In this document: positions 1 to 8,500 of the stretch, piece after piece
Layout: each line of letters begins with the position of its first letter
Position numbering within the stretch: position 1 is the first letter of the stretch
Assembly (NCBI GenBank): GCA_964490765.1
Contig: CAZBDV010000032.1
Coordinates: forward strand, 1 to 27,168
DNA: 27,168 nucleotides
Reading direction: 5' to 3'
Source of the DNA: CAZBDV01 sp964490765
Lineage (GTDB): Bacteria > Cloacimonadota > Cloacimonadia > Cloacimonadales > JAJBBL01
Program-made: the position numbers and the translations under genes
The notes under the pieces: model-generated
What the model was told of the DNA's origin: nothing
Databases searched by the model: none
What the model saw: only the letters and a program-made list of their open reading frames with translations

Positions 1-20
1 CGGCGGAAAACTATCCGCCG
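1..20. repeat. GC-rich inverted repeat at the window edge
   Basis: Positions 1-7 and 14-20 are perfect reverse complements (CGGCGGA / TCCGCCG) around a 6-base loop. It could be the stem of a terminator for a gene outside the window, but there is no T-run on either side inside the window. The left edge cuts the context, so its role is open. Confidence 0.4.
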
Positions 21-36
21 GAGCAGATCTGTTCTA

Positions 37-134
37 CTCTTAGCCCTTAGCCCTTAGCCCTTAGCCCTTAGCCCTTCGCTCTTAGCTCTATGCCCTTCGC
101 TCTAAGCTCTTCGCTCTTAGCTCTTAGCCCTCTG
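37..134. repeat. 14-unit heptamer tandem repeat, consensus CYCTTAG
   Basis: Fourteen 7-bp units stand in perfect phase. Four consecutive identical CCCTTAG units occupy 44-71, and the rest are variants such as CTCTTAG, CCCTTCG, CTCTAAG and CTCTATG. On the minus strand the units read CTAAGGG/CTAAGAG, so the RNA of the flanking gene would be purine-rich there. The array ends at 134, directly next to the stop codon (135-137) of the minus-strand GLUG gene, and therefore forms the start of its 3' untranslated region. No stem-loop is predicted from it. Confidence 0.9.
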
Positions 135-2966
135 CTACCTGATCAAGAGCATCTTTCTGGTCAGGATCTGATCACCACTCTCCAGACGGTAGAAATAGAT
201 TCCGGAACCGACAGGGCGGTTCTGCTCATTCAATCCGTTCCAGCCAATGGAATGTCTGCCTGCATCTGCTGTTCCGGAGAACAGTGTCCTTACTCGTTGA
301 CCTTTGATATTATAGAGAGTGAGCGATACTTCCCGCGTCTCAGAAACATAGAAGGGGATCTCGGTCAGATGAGAGCGGCTTGCCGTACCGAAGACTAACG
401 GGTTGGGGTAGTTCTGGGAAAGGGATACACTGGGCGGAATAACAGTCTCCAGATCTCCATCGCCTGCATATAACCTTACCACTGAAAACCGCTGGTTAAG
501 CGGTTGCAGGATACGGTCTGTATATTCTCCGCTGATGTTGTTTCTGACACAGACAACTCTTACTCTTTCCGGAAAACTTCTTTGACCTTCCCGTAGAATG
601 GCAAAGCTCAAGTCCTCTCCGATATGCGATTCATTAGTATAGGCCAGGAGCTCCAGGGGATACTCTCCCTCGAAGACACTCGCTCCCACACACTCTTCTC
701 CGGCATAGACAGCAACTTCCAGAATATCATCATCATTTTCCATATCTTCTATAAAGATCGACTCGTAATCGGAAAGCTCGTTACAGGTGAAATATTCTGG
801 TTTCGGTATGGGATCCATTCTTGGCGGTATCTGGTATTCCGGAGGAAGGTTCCAGCTGAAAGTTACCGGATGGTCAACCCTGGTTCTGACTTTATACATC
901 TTGCCGTAAAAAAGCTTACCGGCTGTCGATTCCTGGTGAAAGTCCCTGTGTATCCATTCATCACCATCGGCCAGCCAGTGTATAGACCAGTCTTCGGCTT
1001 TCACATAACTCAGCTGGTCGATGACATTGGAACCGAAGGCATAGAATACATCCTGCGGCTTATAAAAGAAATACCCGATCCAGTTTTCAATATCCTCTTC
1101 GAGCGTGATCTCTTCATAGAAACTGATACGTTCACCATTGACCCAGAGATAGTGATCATACTCAGTATCAAAGTATATCTCGTATCCCCTTATGCTGTTG
1201 AATCCGATAGGGTGACCGGTCCAGCCATCTTCATCATCCCAGTTCATTTCTTCGTTCTGGCTTCTTACTTTAGTTATGATTCCTGCTAAAGGGCTGAGCA
1301 GTTGTGCAGTATAATAGTGATCATCCTGCTCTTGTAGACGGGGGAATGATTCCCAATAGATCTTGCGGTCTCTATACACCTTGACATGTGCATCGGTCTC
1401 GGCTATGCGGTTATGCGAAATGTTGTCCTTTTGCCATTGCAGAGAAGGATAGTGCTTACGGATATAAGGGTTGTTGTGATACCCCCTGATAGACCAGTCG
1501 CTATCGAAGTGCCAGCCGGTATAGGTGCTTTCCTGCAGCATCTCAAGAGTTGTTTTACCTTCGCCAATATCGTTATCGTAAGCAAATATATCGATATCCC
1601 AGTAGCTGTTTGTGGCATTGTTCGAATTATACAGATATCCGATCAGGCCACCTACATTATTAAGGCTGGCAACACTACTTGCCGAATAGCTTTTATTTAC
1701 TGTGTTGTTGTGCAGACTCGCTCCAATCAAGCCACCTACATAGTTAGACCCTGCTATATTACTGATAGAATAGCAGTTTGTGATTTCACAACCTTCAGCG
1801 AGAAGCCCTACCAAACCGCCAATGTCGTCCTCATAACCATAAACATCACTTACGGAAAAGCAGTTTAATATTTCACTGTATGAAAAGCTGCATCCGACCA
1901 GTCCTCCTACTTGGTTGACTCCTGCGACACTACCTATAGCATAGGAATTTTCTGCCTTGCTGTTCCATAGATATCCAGCTAATCCACCTGCTTTAATACT
2001 AACACCATATATCGTCCCGTCAACGTTACTCAAAGAATAGCTATCAGATATTACGCTTTCAGTTCTGGTAACTCCTGTTAATCCACCAACGTAATATCCT
2101 CCGATAACATCTCCTTCTGACCAACAAGTCAATATCATTGAGGTATAACAATAACCGATCAGACCGCCAACATAGTAATAACCTGTTACATCAGCCGAGG
2201 AATTACAGTTTTCAATTTCACTGTGTTGAGCTATACCAATTAAACCACCAATATAACTACTGGCCAAATTGCCAATATTACCGGTTGCCTGAGAGTTGAA
2301 TACATAAGAATGAAAGCTGTCACCGATAAGGCCACCTGCTCTAAATTCAACATCATTTATCTCAACATTGCTTGAAGAATCGGTAACTGTTGTACCAGTC
2401 CTTATACTTCCGGCTATTCCTCCGGCTCGGTTGTAAGAAAAGGATATTACACCTGAAGTATGACAGTTTTCGATAACAGAGCTTCTTTCATAGGTTAATC
2501 CTCTCGTGGCAAGCCCTGCAAGTATTCCAACATTTTCAAAACCATTGACTTCGGCATCTATAATAGTAACGTTTCGAATAATCGCTTCAGAAACCATTCC
2601 AAACAGACCAATGTAGTCATGGGAAGGCTTGTCTATATATAGATTTGATATAACAAAGCCATTACCATCATATGATCCTTTGAAAAGAATTATCTCAGGA
2701 TTGGGATCTGAAGGATCTTCGAACCAACCTATTGGCTCCCAGCCGTTGCCGCCGGTATAGTTGATAAGATCGATGTCGTCTATCTGACGGAAATACGCCT
2801 CCGGGTAGTTACGGACACTATCGAGCTGATCGGCATCAGCTACTAAATAGGGATTCTCTTCCGTCCCATCTCCACCGGCGAACTGGGCAGAAAGGGGACT
2901 GATAACAACAACCATTGCTGATAAACAGATTATCAGCAGAAAAAAATATCTATGCATAGAGTTCAT
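135..2966 (-). CDS. Secreted GLUG-repeat protein with C-terminal type IX-like sorting domain
   Basis: This 943-aa protein is predicted to be exported, surface-bound or released; its ligand is unknown. Residues 1-27 form a signal peptide ending at SPLSAQ. A module opening FAGGDGTEENPY follows, then roughly twelve GLUG-type repeats (xGGLxG cores such as VGGLIG and AGGLAG) at about 115-450. A closing segment has YWDI...GEGKTT...GWHF...W. Residues about 505-840 are not recognised. From about 845 there is an FlgD-like sorting domain (QNYPNP, LYNIKGQRVRTL, GSGIYFYRL, KMLLIR), as used by type IX-like export in FCB bacteria. The start is supported by GGAGG five bases upstream. GLUG repeats are common in large adhesin-like and peptidase-linked surface proteins, so a binding role is an inference. 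The stop abuts a heptamer tandem array. The gene stands alone. Confidence 0.9.
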   Translation of the reverse strand: MNSMHRYFFLLIICLSAMVVVISPLSAQFAGGDGTEENPYLVADADQLDSVRNYPEAYFRQIDDIDLINYTGGNGWEPIGWFEDPSDPNPEIILFKGSYDGNGFVISNLYIDKPSHDYIGLFGMVSEAIIRNVTIIDAEVNGFENVGILAGLATRGLTYERSSVIENCHTSGVISFSYNRAGGIAGSIRTGTTVTDSSSNVEINDVEFRAGGLIGDSFHSYVFNSQATGNIGNLASSYIGGLIGIAQHSEIENCNSSADVTGYYYVGGLIGYCYTSMILTCWSEGDVIGGYYVGGLTGVTRTESVISDSYSLSNVDGTIYGVSIKAGGLAGYLWNSKAENSYAIGSVAGVNQVGGLVGCSFSYSEILNCFSVSDVYGYEDDIGGLVGLLAEGCEITNCYSISNIAGSNYVGGLIGASLHNNTVNKSYSASSVASLNNVGGLIGYLYNSNNATNSYWDIDIFAYDNDIGEGKTTLEMLQESTYTGWHFDSDWSIRGYHNNPYIRKHYPSLQWQKDNISHNRIAETDAHVKVYRDRKIYWESFPRLQEQDDHYYTAQLLSPLAGIITKVRSQNEEMNWDDEDGWTGHPIGFNSIRGYEIYFDTEYDHYLWVNGERISFYEEITLEEDIENWIGYFFYKPQDVFYAFGSNVIDQLSYVKAEDWSIHWLADGDEWIHRDFHQESTAGKLFYGKMYKVRTRVDHPVTFSWNLPPEYQIPPRMDPIPKPEYFTCNELSDYESIFIEDMENDDDILEVAVYAGEECVGASVFEGEYPLELLAYTNESHIGEDLSFAILREGQRSFPERVRVVCVRNNISGEYTDRILQPLNQRFSVVRLYAGDGDLETVIPPSVSLSQNYPNPLVFGTASRSHLTEIPFYVSETREVSLTLYNIKGQRVRTLFSGTADAGRHSIGWNGLNEQNRPVGSGIYFYRLESGDQILTRKMLLIR

Positions 2967-3144
2967 AAATTCCTCCGAATTGATTAAATTGGTTGATTAA
3001 TCACATTACACTGGACAGAAAGTGGACTATAACCTGTAAACATCACCAATACACCCGCATCAGTGAGAACAAAGATCTATTCAAAGCATTCATAAATCAC
3101 TACATATTGCTTTGACTCTATCTAGGTCATTCATTATTCATTAA

Positions 3145-3202
3145 TCCTGTTACCCCGTCACTTCATTACCTTGTAACTTTGTCACTTTGTTACTCTGTCA
3201 CT
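3145..3202. repeat. Degenerate 8-bp tandem repeat, consensus CYYTGTCA/TTA
   Basis: Seven adjacent 8-bp units can be laid in phase: TCCTGTTA, CCCCGTCA, CTTCATTA, CCTTGTAA, CTTTGTCA, CTTTGTTA and CTCTGTCA, followed by a partial CT. Pyrimidine-rich first halves alternate with GTCA/GTTA/GTAA second halves. The AT-rich sequence just to the left (from about 3130) may contain further decayed units. Confidence 0.75.
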
Positions 3203-3652
3203 AGCCTTCTACGGTTTTCCCGTAACTTGTCACGTCTCCCCGCTCACAGGCAGAGAGACAGAGGAGGAATGAATTTGTTGTGACTCGACAGGTTTGTCTG
3301 GGAACAAATAAAAAGCGATTTACAGAACGGGGCATAGCATATCTCTTTGCATATCAATATGTTACATATGGGGGGGGTATCCCGGCCCTTCTGTTATTGT
3401 TAATCATATAACACTTCCTCTTCTTCAACATCCTGAGCAGAATTCTGTTTTAGCGAGAGTCACGTCCGTTATCATAACATAGATGCTTCTTAATATAAAA
3501 CTAGTTTTACCGTTAAACTATTGCTGTCAAGTAAACAATTATTTATTTACCGGCATTGCACTTATATTCTCATTATAAAGTTACTTATATTTATATGCAT
3601 TGACAGCTCAACAGATTAACAAATGAGAGTCAGAACAAGGAGCTTATTCTGG

Positions 3653-3714
3653 TTTAGGGTTTAGGGATACCGGAGGAAAGAATAGCAAGAAGTCGTTCTG
3701 AATGGAGAATGGAG
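3653..3714. repeat. Two short heptamer duplications (TTTAGGG and AATGGAG)
   Basis: TTTAGGG occurs twice in tandem at 3653-3666, and AATGGAG twice at 3701-3714. Each pair is too short to be significant alone. Lying between two octamer arrays and resembling in unit length the 7-bp array at 37-134, they fit a picture of repeated short tandem expansions in this intergenic DNA. Confidence 0.45.
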
Positions 3715-3719
3715 AATTA

Positions 3720-3743
3720 CTTCGTCACCTCATCACTCCGTCA
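3720..3743. repeat. Second 8-bp tandem array, CTYCRTCA, three units
   Basis: Three 8-bp units in phase (CTTCGTCA, CCTCATCA, CTCCGTCA) match the consensus of the array at 3145-3202, about 520 bp away. The two arrays are therefore probably members of one repeat family. Confidence 0.55.
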
Positions 3744-3888
3744 CCCCTCCTGCTCTGCTCCATTCGTCAGTCCAACCATTGTGAAGTATCGGAGTCGGTC
3801 GGGTGCCGACTACTTTCTCCCTTAAGGGTTGAAGACAGCTATATCAATATCAGAAGGGGATTTAGCGGTATTTTTCATAAGGCGAGAC

Positions 3889-5304
3889 TCAGCCTTCAGC
3901 GGGGAAGGGTGGAACCTCGTATTCTTCCAGGTCTCTCTCTTTTATCTGCAGGAGTAATTTCTGCTGCAATTTCCTGATCTCCTTGCGTACCAGTTCATAG
4001 GATATGAAACCGGTCATAAAGTAGGAGAATGAGAGGGAGGCAAAGACTCCGGCATGCCCGAAGAGATAATTACCCACAAAGGCAAAGGGGATATAGAATC
4101 CGAAGATCTGCAAGCCCATCATTCCTGCTGCCTGATAGGGCTTTTTGAAAACATTGAGAATACTTGAGCTGATATATAGAGTACCGGCCAGTCCGTATGA
4201 GATGGGGACAATTCTGAGATAGAGTACGATGGTATTTATGACCAGCGGATCGTCATTGAAAATCGCAGCTACCGGCCGGGCAAAAATAGCCAGCAGGATA
4301 GCCAGGAAGCCACCGATAGCCAGAGAGAATCTGTGACCTATCTTCTTGCCCTGCTTTACCCGGTCGATCTTACCAGCACCGAGGTTCTGACCGGTGAAGG
4401 GGCTCATCACCGAAGAGAGTGCATTGATCGGAGCGAGAGAGAAGAACTCAATCCTAGTGGCAACACCAAAACCTGCGACCACAAGCGGTCCCTGGGAAGC
4501 GAGAAGCCTGGTAATGATACCCGAACCTACCGGCAGAGCGAGTCTGATTGAAGCTGAGGGGATACCGATATGAAGCACCTCTTTCCAGGAGATCAAGACC
4601 TCCTGAATTCTAACCTTCCGGAAACAGATCAACCTGCGGCGGAAATGGAGGACATAGAGAGCTACTATCGTCACTATGCTGCGTGAGAAAACAGTAGTCA
4701 GTGCAGCACCCTGTATTCCCATTCTGGGGAAGATCCAGAGTCCGAAGATCAGTAGAGGATCAAGAATCAGGTTGATAGTTGCAGAGATGAGCATGATCAT
4801 ACCGGGAGTTTTGGTATCGCCGAGAGCCCGGATTATATTATTTCCGATCATAGTAATAACTACCATGAATGTCCCGAAATACCAGATAGACATATAGTCT
4901 TCCACGTAATCGAGTACCACACCGCGAGCACCGAGCAGGGTAAAGAGCGGCTTGATAGTCAACAGGCCGGATATAGCAATGATAAGAACGAACAAGAATC
5001 CGAGAATGAGACTATCGGTCGTCAACCTTTTTACCTTGTATTGATTACCTTCACCGACATAACGTGAGATCAACGCTCCCGCTCCGATACCGATACCGAC
5101 CGAGAAGCTGTTGATCACCATTACTACCGGAAAGGTGAATGAGAGGGCCGCCAGTTGTTCAGTACCCAGCCTGCCGACAAAGAAGGTATCGGTTAGATTG
5201 AATATTACCAGGCCGAGCATACCAGCTATCATCGGCAATGCCAGAAAGAATAGTTGCCTTGGTATATTACCCGATGTCAGTATTGCTCTGTTTCTATCTT
5301 CCAA
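3889..5304 (-). CDS. MATE-family multidrug/sodium antiporter
   Basis: An inner-membrane efflux pump of the MATE family (about 12 transmembrane helices), which expels organic cations or drugs in exchange for Na+ or H+. Family marks include an N-terminal LTSGNIPRQLFFLALPMI, then FNLTDTFFVGRLGTEQLAALS, a mid-protein GALGDTKTPG-like loop (NNIIRALGDTKTP) and, in the second half, FTGQNLGAGK. I place the start at TTG 5304 (471 aa), with GGAG seven bases upstream. The frame is open to another TTG at 5337, but that site has no ribosome site and would overlap the proposed -10 element. There is no adjacent regulator, and the substrate cannot be told from sequence. The C-terminus (about 35 residues) is charged and probably cytoplasmic. 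Confidence 0.93.
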   Translation of the reverse strand: MEDRNRAILTSGNIPRQLFFLALPMIAGMLGLVIFNLTDTFFVGRLGTEQLAALSFTFPVVMVINSFSVGIGIGAGALISRYVGEGNQYKVKRLTTDSLILGFLFVLIIAISGLLTIKPLFTLLGARGVVLDYVEDYMSIWYFGTFMVVITMIGNNIIRALGDTKTPGMIMLISATINLILDPLLIFGLWIFPRMGIQGAALTTVFSRSIVTIVALYVLHFRRRLICFRKVRIQEVLISWKEVLHIGIPSASIRLALPVGSGIITRLLASQGPLVVAGFGVATRIEFFSLAPINALSSVMSPFTGQNLGAGKIDRVKQGKKIGHRFSLAIGGFLAILLAIFARPVAAIFNDDPLVINTIVLYLRIVPISYGLAGTLYISSSILNVFKKPYQAAGMMGLQIFGFYIPFAFVGNYLFGHAGVFASLSFSYFMTGFISYELVRKEIRKLQQKLLLQIKERDLEEYEVPPFPAEG

Positions 5305-5335
5305 ATTCTGTCTCCAATGTTTCTCTCTATCTACC

Positions 5336-5365
5336 AATATCTTTTTCAGATGAGAAAATTGTCAA
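5336..5365 (-). promoter_or_regulatory. Putative sigma70-like promoter for the MATE gene
   Basis: Read on the minus strand, TTGACA (5365-5360) is followed after 17 bases by AGATAT (5342-5337). Transcription would begin near 5330, leaving a 25-base leader with GGAG before the TTG start at 5304. The same pairing of TTGACA with AGATATT recurs before the nitroreductase gene at 13452. This is sequence resemblance only. Confidence 0.45.
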
Positions 5366-5510
5366 TCGAAGATTAAGTTAATTCTGAAGCAATAGAAAGT
5401 GAGAGCGTGAATATACTCAAGATGTATAAAGCGGAGATGGGAGAAGCAAAAACGCCGTTCTGTTCCCGTAGAATCAAAATTGGGAGAGAAGACACAAAAA
5501 TAATGATACA

Positions 5511-5548
5511 GGGTAAGGGGAGAATAACTCACCTCTTACCCCGTTTTT
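5511..5548. terminator. Hairpin, possible terminator downstream of the large GLUG gene
   Basis: GGGTAAGGGG (5511-5520) pairs with CCTCTTACCC (5532-5541), giving a 10-bp stem with one G-T pair and an 11-base loop. It lies about 40 bp past the stop of the minus-strand GLUG gene. The tidy T-run (5544-5548) follows the stem on the plus strand. On the minus strand the T-rich stretch comes about 11 bases later, so as a terminator for the GLUG gene it is imperfect. The remaining 5305-5510 holds only the MATE promoter candidate. Confidence 0.4.
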
Positions 5549-5583
5549 CTGAAGTAACAATCGAATAGTTAGAGGTGTAGCAA

Positions 5584-8500
5584 TTACTTCAGCAGCAGCA
5601 TCTTGCCACTCTCTAACAGCCTCCCTTCTGCCCTGATTATGACGAAATACACCCCGGAAGCAACCGTTTTATCATAGTCATTTCTTCCATCCCAGATATA
5701 GTAACAGCTGTTATCATCCTCTTCCAGTTCTTTTATACCTCTGACCTTCTGACCTTTGAGGTTATAGATAACCAGTTCGTCCGGCTTCTCTTGCGGATTC
5801 ATTAATCTGATAGTTGTTTCTGGATTGAAGGGGTTGGGATAGATAAGCATTTTGGTTACCTGTGGAGTTACAGGCAGATCGGCCGAGACGACCGTCTCTG
5901 CCAGGAAAGGATAACCGTTATTAAGCGAATAATCGGTATCTATCAGCCAGATCTGCTGGAAATCCCATTCGATATAAGTATTACCGGCATAGGGCCAGGT
6001 CATATCAGAGGTTGTTCGACCTTCTCCGGCAGGAGAGATGTCCTGGCCACTCGTTTCTATATCCCAGTAGGAATATATTACCACGGCATCATAACTGTTA
6101 TATCCTGTTAACCCCCCTACCAGCTGTTCTACCCCGTTGACTGCTCCGATACTGTAGCTCTTCTCAACGACCGAATCGGAATAGTTGCCACCAGTCAGAC
6201 CACCAAGAGCATTGATCCCGGTAATATTACCGGTACTGAAAGAATTTCTGATCGTTGAACTGCTATGATAGCCTACCAGCCCTCCTGCATAACGGAAGGC
6301 ATTAACTTCTGTCCTGCTGTAACACTCTTCAATGAGGGTATCACTGGTACTGCTGCCGATCAATCCCCCAACAGAGTTAGTAGCATTGACCAGACCTGTA
6401 CTGAAGCAGTTTTTCACATCTGTACTACGCGCATAACCGATCAGTACTCCGACATAATTCACTCCCGTTACTTCAGCATTGATTATACCGACATTCCTGA
6501 CTTTAGCCTCCTGGGTATAACCAAACAGCCCCTGATATTCATAGACAGGTTCATTGATATAGAGCCCGGTTATGGTATGTCCGTTACCATCAAAATGTCC
6601 CTGAAAACTATTAATTTGAGTTGTCCCTAACGATAGCCACTTCTCTCCCTGATTTCTGGAAGATGACGATAAATCTATATCGGCGACAAGCTTGAAATGC
6701 TTATCGCTGTTCGTCAGGCCCAGGAAGTAACGGATATTTTTGAGATTGGCAAGCCTGTCAATAAGGAAGGGATCTTCTTCCGTGCCTGTTCCGCCTACGA
6801 AGAGGTTATCGGTATTGAAGTCGAGATAAGGATATCCCTCATTGATATCGTGATTCTGATCCTCTGCCCAGGCATACGTAAAATCCCAGCCGGAAAACGT
6901 ATCGACGGCATAAGGCCAGGTCATATCAGAGGTAGTTCTCCCCTCTCCTCCGGAAGAATAAGCAGTTCCACTTGTATCGGTATTCCAGTAACTATCTCTT
7001 ATCTGAGAGCTGGTAGTCGATACCCCAACCAGACCACCGACAGCAATTGTACCGGAAACCGGCCCGGTACTGTATCCATACTCGACAATGGAACTATGCG
7101 AGTTTTGATGATTAAACCCTACCAATCCACCTACGTAGCGATAACCGGAAACCGGACTCCTGCTATAGCAGTTATGGATTTGTGAATCTTCGTTCAATCC
7201 GACCAGGCCACCGATGCTATCCTCAGCACCATTAACAACAGAGTTACTATAACTGTTGATCAATATCGACCTACTATTGTCACCTATCAAACCACCAACC
7301 CTGCTGTTCCCGGAGACTGTGCTGAAGCTATTGCTATTATTCGTATATGAATAAGCGTGTGCTCTGCCGATCAAACCACCAACACTATTATTGCCTGTTA
7401 CACTCCCTTCGGTCTGGCAGTTATCAATGACTGCTGATAACGACTGCCCTAATAACCCTCCAGCATAATTGCTACCGTTCACGATGCAGTTAGAATAAGA
7501 GTTGGACAGGAGTGAATTTGAAGCATATCCAACCAGCCCTCCGGCAAAATTATCCGAAGCTGTCACTCCACCGGAGACAGTGCAATTCTCAACCGTGGTA
7601 TCTCTCAGGCTCCCTGCCAGTATACCGGCAAAACCTGCAGCTACGATATCGGCTTGAACAAGTGTTACGTTTTTCAGGAGAGCAAAGCGTGCAGTTCCAA
7701 AAAGCCCCTGCCTCTCCTCGCCTGGCCTGTTGATATATAGATAGTTAATCGAATAACCGTTCCCGTCGTAGCTGCCTCTGAAGCTATCGGTATTTGAGGT
7801 CCCGATCGGGACCCATCCTTCCCCTTCGCTCCAGGGTGGTACTCCCAGGTTAATGTCTGCAACCTGTAAAAAGTGAAAAGCCGGTACTAATCTGACATTG
7901 GCCAGCTGATAGGCTGTTTCTATTAAGTAGGGACTGTCGATACTCCCGTTGCCACCGGCGAACTGCACAGGCGTAACCTCCAGGTAATCACTTCGAAGAG
8001 ACTCAACCTGCTCACCGGCAAAGGAGAATATCGCTGTTACAAAATAGGTATGAGGCTCCCAGTTATTGACATCCTGATCCATATACTCCGTGTCGGTTAT
8101 CAGATAGTCTTCATTGAGCAGAATCCCATTGCGATAGATTTTATATCCAGAAGGTTCATTGAAAGGTGCATCCCAGAAGAGGTGAACCATCGCATCATCT
8201 CCATACCCGGCCAGATGTGTAGGGCCCGGTATGGGATAGCTCGATGAATCCTGCCATAAAAGAGCAGGATAAGAGAAGTTTTCTTCAAGTATCCAGATAT
8301 TGATAAAATCCCATTCAGAATAGGTTGTAGCCTGCAGCATCTCAGATATGGTTAAACCCTCTCCACCACCAGATTCGGTTAAGCCACTCAACTCTGTGTT
8401 CCAGTAACTGTTACTAACCTCCTGATTTTCACCAAATCCAATCAACCCACCGATATGATTACCCCAACCGGTTACATAACTCGCACTATAGCAATTCGTA

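Larger units (their letters stand above)
2967..3888. other. Long intergenic region with short repeats, no gene seen
   Basis: These 922 bases separate two minus-strand genes and hold no convincing reading frame. Next to the GLUG gene's ribosome site there is a 13-bp-spaced direct repeat TTGATTAA (2980-2987, 2993-3000), whose second copy lies in the palindrome TGATTAATCA (2994-3003); it could be an operator. Then come the 8-bp tandem array at 3145-3202, a run of eight G at 3370-3377, an AT-rich stretch 3480-3620 with a minus-strand TATAAT (3572-3577), heptamer pairs at 3653-3714, a second 8-bp array at 3720-3743, a small hairpin AGTCGG/CCGACT (3793-3811) and the palindrome CCCTTAAGGG (3819-3828). 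I see no intrinsic terminator with a T-run for the efflux gene. Confidence 0.7.

Noticed and set aside
37..134. Telomere-like repeat (CTAAGGG resembles eukaryotic telomere units)
   Set aside because: The flanking genes are plainly bacterial and the array is internal, short and degenerate, so it is a bacterial tandem repeat and not a telomere.
90..398. Plus-strand open frames across 90-2000 and 6265-10800, opposite the GLUG genes
   Set aside because: They are mirror frames of repetitive coding DNA: no ribosome sites, no domain resemblance and no codon pattern, while the minus-strand frames are long and have clear domains and signal peptides.
3370..3377. Run of eight G as a phase-variation switch
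   Set aside because: It lies far from any start codon, over 400 bp upstream of the GLUG gene, and not inside a coding frame; no evidence links it to expression.
3702..3977. A 91-codon plus-strand frame running into the MATE gene
   Set aside because: It covers the octamer array and overlaps the end of the efflux gene; the translation is low-complexity and matches nothing I know.
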